A stretch of DNA of 64,000 bases. Source: Nymphaea colorata. Taxonomy: Eukaryota > Streptophyta > Magnoliopsida > Nymphaeales > Nymphaeaceae. Positions 1 through 20,217 of this stretch are shown here, piece after piece; the first letter of the stretch is position 1; every line of letters begins with the position of its first letter. The position numbers and the translations under genes are program-made. The notes beneath the pieces are model-generated. The model made no database searches. It saw only the letters and a program-made list of their open reading frames with translations, and had not been told where the DNA came from. The DNA is taken from positions 10,113,503 through 10,177,502 of the forward strand of contig NC_045143.1 of the NCBI RefSeq assembly GCF_008831285.2. The letters run 5' to 3'.

Positions 1-2470
1 GCCTTCAAAAAAGGCCCTTTTTTGCCAGTGACTAAAGAAAATTACCTTAATACCCCTACAATGATTAAAATGACAAAACAGTCCCTCCGACGTCGGCATA
101 GCAGGTTAAAAAACCCATGTGTGATTTTATTAAAAAAATTGGTCTCCTTTGTATTATTTAAAAACCCAATTTTTAGATGTACCACTAAAAAAATAGAGTT
201 TTCTGATTAAAAATTTCGATTTTAATTTTCAGTGCCATCCAAACGCGCCACGTAGCTTCTCGAGTCACAAAAGCCACTGAATTCGAGTCGAGTCGAAGGT
301 GGCCGGGTAGAGAAGGGCAATTGTGTCATTCAACCAAAAATATTTAAAATGTTTTCGTTACAGGGGTAACTGAATAATGCAAACAAATAATTTCAACTGT
401 TTTCTATTATACAATGGAACTGTAAAGTTCTTAAATTAATGGTACCGTCATTATTAGCCCCAGTAAGAAGTACAGTAAATTATAAAAAATTAATGAGTGG
501 TCACTTTTGCCCCTATACTTCTGCACTATAACGTCCATGCCACCTAGTTAACTCGTTGGCCCAAGTCACAAAGCCTAGGCTCAGACAGATGTCTCTCAAT
601 GGTCACTTGATCCCTCGCTCCACCCCAAGAGTCATCTTGGGACAAATACCTATGAGATGAAGAGAAATTATTAAAAAGGTTTATTTCTTTTAAACAAAAA
701 TGTTACTTTATGTTTGACGAGAAATTATATATATATATATATATATATATCATATAATATAATATAAACGTGTGTTTTGAGATATGGTTTTAAATTCACG
801 CTATATATTAAAAACCATAAACTTAAGCAAAAACCAGCGACTCCATCATCGCTGATCTCAAATCCAAAATAATGTAAATACAACCAATTGTTTTCCAATA
901 TAATAAGAAATGTAGACTCCTTTGAATAGCAAAATCTTATTCTCATATGCAAGTTGAGGTTTGGTGGTGGATTTCTACAGTTTGTTCGATTACTCAATTA
1001 TTGAATAGCTGGTAAGAGGCAAAAAGAACGTTCGTCCAACTGTGCAATTGACGTCACTGTTTAAAAAGTTCAAAACCGTCCTGCGAGGTTGAGATGTTCA
1101 TTAAGGTCCAAAATTTTATAAAATGTTGGTGAAATTTCATGTCAGCTTAAGCATTATGTCATGAAGCGTTCCTTTTACTAGCTAAACATGCATTATAATT
1201 CACAATTTCACATTTTAAAGTTTGATCTAAGATTTATCCCAACAAAAAAAGGATAGACAAACATAAAAATAAATAACTCGATCGTCAATTTCTTATCGAT
1301 TCCAAGATGTTGGGACTTTTTTTTTTTTCTTTTTTATAGGGTAAGAGGTTCATTCTATCGTCCCTAAGACTTTTTTTAAGGGTAAAAAGTTCATTCTATC
1401 GTCCCTAAGAGAGGTCACTGTTTTTCTTCTGTGTCCGTCTTCTTTCAGTTTTCACAGAACATGCTTCAAAACATTTTACCGTGCAAAGATAAAACATATT
1501 GGGATGCGACAGTGACCATTCTAAACTCAAATTTGAGTCATTAGAGGAGTTGAACCACATTGCCGCCCAATTTGCTACCAACACTCAGAGTAAGATATTG
1601 AGACCTTTAATCCTGGTCCCATTCAAAAATGATACATAAATTTGACAAGAACCAACAGTTTTCTTTTTTCTTTGGATTTGTATTTACAAATTCACTCAAA
1701 AGTGATTTACAGTTTATTCATGCAACTCACAACCTAATGATATCAAAGTGATTCTGCCAATTTTAAGATCAACTTCCTTAGAGCGTCAGCAAATTTTTTC
1801 ACAAGATAGCACAAGAATTTTCTTTTATTTATTTTTTTTCCTTGTAGCTTTCTGTCTCTTTGTCAACCTGAAAATATATTCTAGGTCTATGAGAGGTTGA
1901 TATCCACAAAAGAGGTCCGAAACTGCCCTTTTCAATGAAAAGGTTGCTCGGGGATAGGCAAAAAAGATTAGAAGATGCCAAAAAATTAAGATAATCAAAC
2001 ATTTTTCCAAAAATCTTGTGTTGTTCAGCATCTCTAATAACAGTGGTACATCCTTCAGCTTAAACAACAATCAAATGCAATCTTAGCTCAACTAGCTTAC
2101 CATATCCGTTGAATCTACATAAAAATATTTTATAATTACTCGAAGCCTCTTAGGAAATTGCATGCCGCCAACTTTAAAATCAATGTCCTATCGGCATCAA
2201 CAAGATTTGATCTTAAATCCGGCTGCCTTGGTTCATTTGGAAAAGGCAAACAAATTTGACAAGAAATAAATAAAGGACATAAAAGATAATTAATATTTTG
2301 CTGTTTCTTCTTGTTATTTATTTGTTTCTTTACTTTAAAATAGTTTATAATTACTCGAGGAACTCTGCTGCTAGGTGATCACTGATCAGACAAACCGAAT
2401 GAGGGCGTCATTAATGGTTCTTTAAACTTTCGGTATGCTCAATCTTTCTCCTGCAGGCCCTGCGCCCCTC
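1..2470. other. Intergenic region upstream of the CYP90 gene
   Basis: I see no coding exon here on either strand; the open frames are short and AT-rich with no family resemblance. The stretch holds a (TA)n run near 728-750 and a short direct duplication at about 1338-1411, in which a phrase containing TTCATTCTATCGTCCCTAAG occurs twice. The remainder is AT-rich and probably old repeat debris plus the distal promoter of the P450 gene. Confidence 0.6.
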
Positions 2471-2473
2471 TCG

Positions 2474-2483
2474 CCTATATTTA
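2474..2483 (+). promoter_or_regulatory. Candidate TATA box of the CYP90 gene
   Basis: CCTATATTTA lies about 210 bases upstream of the chosen ATG at 2689. It is followed by GA- and CT-rich 5' leader sequence, as in many plant core promoters. Position and motif fit, but there is no transcript evidence. Confidence 0.4.
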
Positions 2484-2688
2484 GCACGTAGCGAAGCCCC
2501 TAGAGAGAGAGAGAAAGCCATTGAATCTCTAGCTGTCCTCTCTTTCTTCTCTGCATGTAAGAACCCGCAGACCTAAGTATCTGGATCTCTCTCTCTCTCT
2601 CTGTGTCTCTGTTTTCATATTTTAAAGAAGAGGTAGGGAGGGTTTCTGAAAGAAGGTGGTGCCAGGAGGAGCTGGAGAAAGGAAGACG

Positions 2689-11198
<8,510 letters not shown>

Positions 11199-12209
11199 AT
11201 TTACCAATCATGCCCTCATGTTACAGAAGCAATTTCGCTCTGCTGTAAAAGGAATATGATAACGTTCCTTGGGTGTGCTGAAAAAGGAATATGATAGTGT
11301 CGTTGCATAACTGTTCCGGGAGAAGAAATGATATCTACTAGTCTATGCTGCAAAATATCTGTTTGAAAATAACCATAAGCATAGTAACCAAATATTTAAA
11401 GCTTTAAAATCTGCCGCAGAACTTCAATTTCTACTTTTATAAGTTGGTGTTCGGCAGATCCATATATTATATCAACAAGCAGATCAAGACTAAATTAAGC
11501 TTGTGCTTGGTCAGCATGAAGAACCAAAACGAACTAAAACCTGCTTGATTGTTCATCAAGATTATGTAAATTCATTATACAACAATAGTCAGCTTACCTC
11601 GATGGACAATGGACCAAGTTCAACAAAATAACCATCGTCGACACCCTGGACCTTGACTGAACGGAGTCCCAAGCTAGTGAAGTTGATTAATGAATCATTT
11701 GACGTCGACAACATGGAGGGGATGGATTGGACATGCCTGAATACGGCCTGAATCCGAGTCTGTTTAGTTGAATTTGGTTAAGGAGTCTGAATCTCGGAAA
11801 TGCTTGAATCGTGGTTTCGGTCTAAGACCCTCCAATCCAATCCATTGGAAATCTGGTTCAGAGCCTTCAAATTGAGTAGTACAGTCTCTTCATTCAAGTC
11901 TATGCAACTCTACATTTCATTAGTCGTATGGCGCAGTAGTTATATTACGCCAGATCCAACCAATTTACTTGTCTAGAGCAGATGCACATAGACAGAGAGA
12001 CACAATTCTGACATACGACTTCTTGCATGCATCCAAATTTTAGGTGAGATTTACGTAAACATGGAGACCAGAGGCTACTGGATCACAGCAAGCTGGTGAG
12101 CACATGTACCTTGTTAAGCTCCAAAACATTCAGGGAGTTGAGTTCATCATTCATCTGGCCAAGGGGTGAGAAATCCTGATCGTTCATAAACAAATCCATG
12201 CACGGAGTT
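11199..12209. other. Convergent intergenic region, CYP90 3' end to DIM1B 3' end
   Basis: No coding exon is visible. The two flanking genes converge here, so the stretch should hold both 3' untranslated regions. Part of it (about 11720-11880) has the GAATCNGGTT-like phrasing seen in other degenerate repeats of the window. Confidence 0.5.
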
Positions 12210-12505
12210 CTTCCTTATAGATCGCCAAATCTCCAAGGTTGGATCCTGACGTAAGATTTTTGTGTTAAATGCATCTTCAACAATCCATTTATTGCACTAG
12301 ATCCCTTTACTGCAATTCTATATCCTCAAAAAGATCTCATATCAATCATACACTACCATCCTCGCCCTTTTCACAACTGTCTTCCTTTTAGACCGCCAAA
12401 TCTCCAAGGTTGGATCCAAACGTAATATTTTTGTGTTAAATGCATCTTCAACAATCCATTTATTGCACTAGATCCCTTTACTTCAATTCCATATCATCAA
12501 AAAGA
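12210..12505. repeat. Tandem duplication of about 171 bases next to the DIM1B stop codon
   Basis: The segment at 12210-12335 recurs at 12381-12505 with few differences. Both copies contain GCCAAATCTCCAAGGTTGGA and CTTCAACAATCCATTTATTG. The second copy ends about 28 bases beyond the DIM1B stop codon, so the duplication probably lies in its 3' untranslated region or just past it. Confidence 0.9.
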
Positions 12506-12532
12506 ACGAATGCTTCAACGAAAGATTAATTA

Positions 12533-14239
12533 CTAACCACAGAAATAAACTCCAACTTCATTGAACGCGGAAAGCAAAGACAGCAGCTGCTCATTGGATA
12601 GCTTTGAAGGTCTTTTGTCCGTGTATCCTCTGTCATTCAATAAACTCACAATCTTGTCTTTGAACAATGCTGATTCTTTATTGCAGGTAGTATCAGAACC
12701 ATCTTCTTCCGCCAATTCTTCATCGTCACTCATGTCAGGATCAATGTTATCATCGTCAGCAACCCCTCTATCCTCTACACACAGTCCCTTGTGTCTCCCT
12801 GTAATGGCCACCCTTTTCGATCGGATCATCAGTTCAATCACCTTCTTCTTCTGTTTGAATATCGCTCCAAGGGTCTTATTCTTCTTGCTGAAACATGTAC
12901 GAATGAATGCCCCCCACTCTTCCAAGTCCACCAGCGGAATCTCTTGTTTTGGTTGGATTCTCACAAGTGAAGAGTCAACTTTTGGGCAAGGAACAAAGTC
13001 CTTCTTGCTAACATCCATCAAGAATTGAACATCAGACACCAGCTTGACATTCACTGCCAAGCGATTAAACTCTGAGTCACCTGGATTTGCAAGCAGGCGC
13101 TTTGCGAATTCCTTCTGCAGAAGAAGAGTGGCACTCCGGAAGTTGTGCGTGCCAAAGAGCATTTTCAAAATTAAAGGTGAAGAAATACCATAGGGAATGT
13201 TGGCAACACAGAGATCAAAATGTGGAAACTGAGTCTTCAACGCATCCCCACATATTACCTGAGAAGAGCAGTAATGATATTTTAAATTAAGCCTCGACCG
13301 ACAGCTAGGTTACCAACACGAGAATGAGAAAAGATGGAAGAACAAAAGAGCACAAATGAGATCTCTTTCAGGAATACAAAATCGAAAGTAACTGGCACAC
13401 ACATGTATCTTCTCAAATTACCCAAGCAGACCTAGTTTTTCTGTTCCATAAATTTCAAAGACAAGACATCCACAAAGTAATCACAAGTAATGAATGACAA
13501 ATCAAAATCTAATTTGGCAAGTAAAATTGTTTACTTCCTGTTCTGTTCTTTTCTTTTCCCATCCTTTGGTTGGGAAACTTATAGGAAGCAACAACTGAGA
13601 AAAAGAGAAAAAGAAAAGAAAACGTTTGTTGGGGAGTAGAGTAGTGTAGGTTCTCCTAGAGGCTGCATGGCATGTAGGATAAGAAGTAGAATAAACTGGA
13701 AGAAATATATCAGCTAAGGGAAGCATCAAACAAACGTGCAAATATTCAACAACTGTTCTCTGCAGCATTTCGTCGAACACTATCCGCGCGCACGGAAGTA
13801 TTAAAAACAACCGTACAGGTGCACGAGGAAATCGTCTTACCGTAATCCGGTCCTCTAGGCCGGATTCCACAACTCGACTGTGGAGGATCTCAACCAACCT
13901 CTTGTCGATCTCGACGGCAACGACGTGCCTGGCCTTCTCGAGGAGCTTGAGCGTCAGGTTCCCGGTACCGGGGCCAATCTCCAGGACGGTGTCCGAGGGA
14001 CCGACGCCGGATTTCGTTACAATGGCGTCGAGGACACGTGGGTTTGTAAGCAGGTGCTGTCCCCTGCTCTTGTGCAAATAGACGCGCCCTTCCCCTCCTC
14101 TTTTTTCGTCTTCTCTTGCATCCCTACGAAATCTTCCCGTAACCGGAGAAGGCCGAACGCTCTTCGACATGGGTCGCAGGAAAAACCGTTGGACCATTGT
14201 TCCGGCGCCAGGACATGACGCCAGCCGCCGTAGAAGCAT
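12533..14239 (-). CDS. DIM1B: rRNA adenine N6-dimethyltransferase, DIM1B-type (probably mitochondrial)
   Basis: Two exons on the minus strand, 14239-13841 and 13258-12533, join at phase 0 (donor after ACG, acceptor CTTCTCAG) to give about 374 residues. The protein dimethylates the two adjacent adenines near the 3' end of small-subunit rRNA (KsgA/Dim1 family). Visible: an Arg-rich, acid-poor N terminus up to about 40 that fits a mitochondrial presequence; SRGQHLLTNP; SAM motif LEIGPGTGNLT (86-96); VEIDKR; the catalytic NIPY (153-156); LLLQKEFAKRL; FVPCPKVDSS; KKNKTLG. YLHKSRGQHLLTN and the C-terminal RPSKLS block match Arabidopsis DIM1B rather than the nuclear DIM1A, which has KSKGQHILKNP. The ATG at 14239 is the first in-frame Met. 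Organelle targeting is inferred from composition only. Confidence 0.9.
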
Positions 14240-14289
14240 CGCCTCTCATGCTCCCTCCGCTGAAACTTGAGGTGTGCTTTTGTCAATTC

Positions 14290-14591
14290 CTTTTAAAAGC
14301 TTTTGATATGAGAGGGAGGGGGCGACTAAAAATGGAGCCAAATTAATTTTTTTAAATTTTAAGAGTGATCAAAATATTTTTTTTTAAATTTTTGAATAAA
14401 ACAAATAAAATTTTCTAAAATTTACATGTAAATTTTTAAATTTTTTTTTAGGAGAGGCTGGGGCCTTGATGAAGGAAACATGAAAATAATATGTTAGTTT
14501 ATTTATTTATTTTTGTTTGATAAGCAAGTTGATCAGCTTATGTAGCAGGAGGTTTACAACCATCGCTGGAAAAAGAATTGGTGCAATGGAA
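14290..14591. other. AT-rich spacer between DIM1B and the hAT element
   Basis: This should contain the short DIM1B promoter and 5' leader (minus strand) and poly-A/T tracts. Nothing coding is seen. Confidence 0.4.
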
Positions 14592-15122
14592 TAGGCCTGG
14601 GCATCGGGCCGGGCCGGGCCGGCCCGGCCCATTTAAGGCCCATCGTTTAAGGCCCGGATCCGGATACGATCAGCCCGCTACCCGGCCCGATTAGTAACGG
14701 GCCGGGCCGGGCTGGGTACTGGGTTGAATCAATCATGTCCAAGGCCCGACCCGGCCCGTTTGTTAACTGCCGGGCCGGGCCGGGTCGGGTCGGGCCCGTT
14801 CGGTTTTTAATCATTTTGTCGTGTTTACAAGTTACAAAAAACATATACATTCAGCCTGTTAAATGAACTCACGTCTACGAAAAAAACAAGCATTGTTCAA
14901 AGCAATTTTCTTCCATTCTCAAAAAGATGAACCATACCAAACTATAACTTTTTCAGAGGCAAAGAAAGGGAGCAGCAACAAGCAACAATGAAAAAACGAC
15001 CAACAATTGATGAAGAAACATAAACAAAAAAGTGTAATTTCCAACAATTGAAACTATTACTTCAAGAGCATGTCTCACTATCACACAAGACAGCCTTCTT
15101 TCGTTAACAAGACAGCCAAGAA

Positions 15123-15390
15123 TTGAATGTAGCATGTTCACAGTAATACAACTACCACCACCGTCATTTGAATTAACAAAAGCTATCATTTAGAAATAAA
15201 ATTAACTTGAATGTGGCATGTTCACGTTAATACCACCATCAATTGAATTAACAAAAGCATCATTTAGAAATAAAATTAACTTGAACGTGGCCTGTTCACA
15301 CTAATACAACCACCACCACCATCATTTGAATTAACAAAAGCATTATTTAGAACTAAAATTGAAACTTGAATGTGGCATATTGAAACTAAA
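15123..15390. repeat. Short tandem array (units of 74-85 bases) inside the hAT element
   Basis: A unit opening TTGAATGTRGCATGTTCAC and containing TTGAATTAACAAAAGC starts at 15123, 15207 and 15281, with a partial fourth at 15366. It lies between the transposase terminal exon and the left GC-rich end. Confidence 0.9.
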
Positions 15391-15533
15391 TGTCTTTAAA
15401 GTCCGTCACCAACCTTGAAATGTCCATCTACAATTTAACACAAAAAAAAATGTTAATAAAAATGAATATGTGCTTGTCTGCATGGAATAATAAACATTAA
15501 TTAAAAAAATTACCATGATAATCATGCATTGGA

Positions 15534-17493
15534 TTAACTTTCCTCGTCCGAATGGTGCTCTGCATCATGAGAACTGTAACATGTGTTAATTTAAGCACAC
15601 TATTATGTTAATATGTAAAATAAATTAGAAAATAGACTATGAACATCTTACCTTTCACCCAAGTTGTGTGCATCACGAATCCAACTCTGTGTGCAGATTA
15701 ATGATTCCACATTTTCAGGAGTAGTTGAGCATCGATAATCATTAAGAATTTTTCCTGCTATACTGAATGCAGATTCTGAAGCAACTGTAGATACAGGAAT
15801 GGCTAATACATCTCGAGCCATTTTGGCTACAATTTTATCTGAAGTATGTTTTGAACCCAAATCTAGCCACACTTCTATACTCTTCTGTTGCAATCATTGT
15901 ACTAGTATATGCATTGTCCATTCGCATATTACTTGTGTCACTTTCATTATACATGTTTCTGTATTCAACATACAATTCATGAAGGATGTTCTCTACAACT
16001 TCATATTTTACCATTGCATCTGGTTTATCCAAATCATCAAGCAAATACTTCAAGTATGACAACTTGAACTTAGGATCCAAAACAACTGCAATTGCAAAGA
16101 GAATATTGTAGCTCTTGAAGTATTTGTCAAATTTTTCTTGCATTTTGCAAATCAATGCCCTCATATGTTCATTTGATGTTCCACGACGCCTACGCAAATG
16201 ATGATAAATTGATAAAACTTCTTCAAACACAAGATTAGATGTTACCTGCTTAGAGGTAGAGAATAAATTTGTTGCATCATAAAATACCTTTAAGAACTGA
16301 CATAAATCAAATGCATGAAACCACTCATCCTCAGAAGGCAAACATGCATAACTAGGATCGCATGATGCCAAATGTTGAAAGACATCTTTGAATAACAATG
16401 CATCTCTCAACATTATAAATGTAGAATTCCATCGAGTAGGAACATCATAGTTTAAACTTTTCTTCCCATCCAAACCCATTGCCTTTACACATTGCTTGAA
16501 CCCATGTAGTCGTTTTGGTGATCCCCTTACATATTTAACACTGTCACTAATTTTTGAAATTGTATCAACCATATCATTCATACCATCTTGAACCATGAGA
16601 TTTATAATATGTGCACCACAACGAATATGAAAGTATTCCCCTCTCAGTGGAAATGAAATATTGTTTTTTCTTTCCATGGTCCTTCTTAGTAAAGTTATTC
16701 CACTATCATTTGTTGAACAGTTATCAGCAGTAATAGAAAACAACTTCAATTGAATTTCCCACTTAGTAATGCACTCTGATAAAATGTCACTTATACAAAT
16801 TGCATTATGTGGTGGAGGCACATGCATAAAATTAAGCATATGAGAGTGCAATTGCCAATCTGTATCAATATATTGGGCTGTCAAACACAAATATCCTAAT
16901 GTTTGTTGTGAGGACCACATGTCAAATGTCAACGAAACCCGCTGCACATGGTTATTTAAAACTCCTTGATATCGCATTTTTTCAGTCTTGAACATTGACT
17001 GAACCTCTTTTGTAAGTGTCTTTCTAGAAAATGGAACAAATCTTGAATTGCAAGCCTTTAGAAGATCGTTGTGATATTCATATTCTGCAAAACTAAAAGG
17101 AAGTCCATGCATGATTGTACACTTCGCCATACATTTTCTTATAGTCTCCATATCAAATTTGTGTAGACCTAAAGAAGCTGCACCAGAATCACTAACTCCA
17201 ATTGACAAAGTTCGTTGTTTTCCATGAGCAATTTGTCTTTTGGCACATGTATCTCTATGTCGTTTTAAGTGGCTCGTACCATTAGAACTATGTCCACCTA
17301 ATCGTTCTCCACAATGGTTGCATTTTGCAAACTTGTTTCCCTTATACTGTACTAATTTGAAGTCATTCCATACCACTGAAGTTCTTTTCCTCTTGGATTC
17401 AACTTCCTTTTCAGTAGATGAAAAAGATTCATTTTCCTCTATATCTGTCAATGTCGTCGGACAATATTCTTCATTCCCAATGCTCGAAGACAT
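15534..17493 (-). pseudogene. hAT transposase (BED zinc finger, RICESLEEPER-like), frameshifted
   Basis: A 552-codon frame runs from 17493 to 15835. It shows a BED finger with Cys58, Cys61, His75 and His79, the hAT RNase-H-like core (FDMWSS, ITADNCSTND, RCGAHIINL, PTRWNST) and a DUF4413-like stretch ending VLDPKFKL. The dimerisation domain (MARDVLAIPVSTVASESAFS, TPENVESLICTQSW) continues in another frame at 15893-15648, so a frameshift lies within about 15835-15895. The usual segment with a WW motif before MARDVL is also missing, which points to a deletion of about 20 residues. A final small exon (15573-15534) can be joined through donor GTAAGA at 15651. Inferred inactive. Transposase cleaves and inserts hAT ends in the nucleus. 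Confidence 0.88.
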
Positions 17494-17708
17494 AATTTAC
17501 TAGTTGAATGGAATTCAAACAACCTAAACACATGATTAGAAACCAATTTTAGAACCGTGATTAATTAAGATGCCAATGCCACTGCTTCTAGATGTCTCAC
17601 ACTAAAATGCATGTAGAACATAAGTTATAAAACAACATAATAGCATGATAAGATATGACAATATACTATCAAGTATAAACTTGTAAGAGCAAGAAAGAAA
17701 GCGTAAAA

Positions 17709-17841
17709 AATGGCAGCCACCTTGACTTCTGCCAAATTTGCAGGCACCCTTGTCGACAACCCATTTCTAGGCAAAACAAGAAGCTCCAACTCCCTAAGAT
17801 ATGTTGTTTGCCTTGGGAATGGAAGATTCACCATTTTATAA
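17709..17841 (+). pseudogene. Lhcb3-like chlorophyll a/b-binding protein fragment, N-terminal (transit peptide) part
   Basis: Reading from ATG 17709 the frame gives MAATLTSAKFAG, then FLGKTRSS, NSLRYVVCLG and RFTI before a stop. This parallels the Lhcb3 N terminus (FLGQTKASS, NPLRDVVSLG, KYTM) in order and spacing. It is a plastid transit peptide plus the first mature residues. It lies inside the hAT element on the strand opposite the transposase. The following mature region (expected LWYGPDRVKYLGPFS) is not found here. The identification rests on about 45 residues of moderate similarity, strengthened by the second fragment downstream on the same strand. Confidence 0.65.
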
Positions 17842-18417
17842 CTTGTTTCATTAACTGCGACTCTCACAACAGCACCGCTACTGAACTACAGAGGAAGAAA
17901 GAGAAAGAAAGCAAAAAAAATGACAGCCACAGCACGTTGGTCTTTTAGCCAGATATACCCCTGCTTACTTTCATAGCATGTGGCACTTCTTTACCGACTT
18001 ACCTTTAATTTAACATTCGTCAGTTGGTTAGCTATCTGCATCCAAACAGCCAAAAATGGGTCTGTAACATGTTTAGGATGACAAAAGATACATGACTTTT
18101 TCTCCTTGACATAATCTTTTACCTGTTTTTTCACTAAAGGGACACTATTTTTTTCATATGCATGTGAAACTCTTTTGTTTTTACATGTTAGTTAGTCAGC
18201 TGCACCGCAAAATCGACACAACAAAAACCACACCGACTTCCTACATTGTCCACACAAGAAACACTTCTCAATATAGTTGATGCCAAGGACAAGAAGCACA
18301 GAGAAGAAAGAAAAAGCCTCTAGATTGTACTTCTATGTTTTCTAAAAGTAGACTCAATACCAGCAGTGATAAAGACATGTAAAGGAAAAATGCAAGTATG
18401 ATTTCCCAGACAAGATA

Positions 18418-18560
18418 CAGATGGCAAATGAATCATACGACCAGACTCACCAGATTCAGCTCTTTGTTTCCCCTTTTTTTTAGATTCCAGCCTGGCTATG
18501 GGCTCCTCCTTCAGAGCTTCCACTATCGAATTTGGCTCTTCTACATGCTTTTTCTGCAGA
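18418..18560 (-). pseudogene. Possible captured exon of unknown origin
   Basis: On the minus strand a CTGCAG acceptor-like sequence is followed by an open Lys/Glu-rich stretch (KKHVEEPNSIVEALKEEP, then ESKKKGKQRAESG) and then GTGAGT, a good donor. It looks like an isolated internal exon of a charged, possibly helical protein. I do not recognise the family. It lies between the two Lhcb3-like pieces but on the other strand. Confidence 0.3.
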
Positions 18561-19045
18561 CCAAAAAAAACAGACATAGATGTTTTAGAAAGAAACTTAG
18601 ATAAAGTAAAGATCTGATCGTGTTGATTGATTTCGACAGTCCAGCGATAAAATGCATAACAATCAGATAAGACATCACCTATCTCCGAAACATTTTGGCA
18701 TTTTCATACCCATCATTTCTAGTAACACAAATACACGTCCATCTTCAGAAATATTCAAAAGTGGAGAGGTGTAGGAACCATGATGGAATTCACAATGACA
18801 TGGTCAAGTTTGACTGGAAAAACTTGAAACTATGAGACGTTAAGGTCATTTGTGCATACACTTGTAATGAGACCTTTTCACTGATTTTCAATGGTTTCAA
18901 AAAAGCAGTGTGAAGACTTATCAATTCAGCAATTTAGTATCTCACGGGAGACCTCATTATTCATTCAGTTAAAAAAGTAGAAGCATTCAAGAGGGAGAAA
19001 CAACAACAACAAACACGCCCGTATCTCTGCATGATTTGTATGGAA

Positions 19046-19132
19046 GGGACCATCTTACCTGACTGGAGAGTTCCCTGGGGACTATGGATGGGACACAGCA
19101 GGATTGTCAGCAGACCCAGAAGCCTTTGCCAG
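19046..19132 (+). pseudogene. Lhcb-type chlorophyll a/b-binding protein fragment, first helix region
   Basis: The plus-strand frame reads [15 protein letters not shown] followed by [14 protein letters not shown], the nearly invariant LHCII signature just before the first membrane helix. PEAFA favours Lhcb3. After the AAC codon the match stops at AG|GTGG, where plant Lhcb3 genes plausibly have an intron, so genomic DNA rather than a cDNA seems to have been captured. It lies 1.2 kb downstream of the transit-peptide fragment on the same strand, inside the hAT element. The rest of the LHC protein is absent, so it cannot bind pigment. Confidence 0.85.
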
Positions 19133-19745
19133 GAACAGTGGAGGTAACAAATTTGATACCATAATGGCCTACTGTGTTGATTCTTCCATCAGAAGCATCC
19201 ATTCTGGTTTCTAACGTTTGGATTATAGGAAATTAATAGAATTGGAAACCAATTTAGAAACTCGAAAACTTAACATCTGTTAACTGGGATAAGTCTGGAT
19301 CAGGAGTCACAGTCCTCCAATTTCTTATTCTGGTATGCTTTTGGCCATGAAAAGACATCCTATTATTATAGACATGAAGAAAGACATGAAATGCTACAGA
19401 AATTAATTCATGGTCTTTGTGAATCCAAACAGATTTGCTGTTGGTATCTGTTAGGATCAGTCAGATAAATTTTCTTCACTGCAACTTGCACAAACTAAAT
19501 TGACAAACTAGAAACAGCTCAAGTTCCCGTGACAGTTATTATGCATTAGTGTCTCTCTGCAAAAAAAATTCTTACTCTGCTATTACTTGAAGACTTGAAG
19601 TATCATGATGAAATGTTGGAATATTATGCCCAATGCCCATGTAATGTGAGAGTTCATATTTAATATTGTAACGGTATTGGGACAGGTAATCCATTAAATT
19701 TGGGTGGATAGAGAAGAAAACGTACATAGAACGAGAGAAATAAAG

Positions 19746-20217
19746 AGTAACCTCAGAGATGCACGGTGACAGATGCTGGTGGCCTCTAGGACGTTCGGGC
19801 TGCAGTTGTCCAACAAGGAGGAAAAGAGAACACGAGAAATCGAGGGTGAGACCGTGAGAGTCAGCGAGAGGACAGAAAAAAATGAGAGAGGTAGAGAGGG
19901 AGATTTGACCTGTTCAGTGCGATGTGCGCTCCGAGTGGCTGTCGGCAGAAAGGGTTTCAGTTGCAGCTACTACGGTACCACCAATGAGTCAATGGAGAAG
20001 AAAACAAAGGTAACCTCAAAGATGCACTTTATTCAAGTGGTGATAGATGCTGGTGGTGGTGGCCTCTACGATGTTCGGGCTGCAGTTGTCTAGCAAGGAG
20101 AAAACGACAGAAATCAAGGGTGAGACCATGAGCGTCAGCGAGAGGAAACTAAAGAAACAAGTGAGGTAGAGAGGGAGATTTGACCTATCTCCGGCGCTGC
20201 GAGTGGCCGTCGGCAGT
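19746..20217. repeat. Direct duplication (about 210 bases, offset about 265-276) in the hAT right subterminal region
   Basis: The segment 19746-19955 recurs at 20010-20217. Shared phrases include TTCGGGCTGCAGTTGTC, GTCAGCGAGAGGA and GAGATTTGACCT. Since the transposase is transcribed leftwards, this region is the likely transposase promoter or 5' leader. Confidence 0.85.

Noticed and set aside
12561-13028. 155-codon plus-strand frame antisense to DIM1B exon 2
   Set aside because: It is a shadow of the conserved minus-strand coding exon.
14953-15189. 78-codon minus-strand frame at the left end of the hAT
   Set aside because: It overlaps the short tandem array and shows no family signature.
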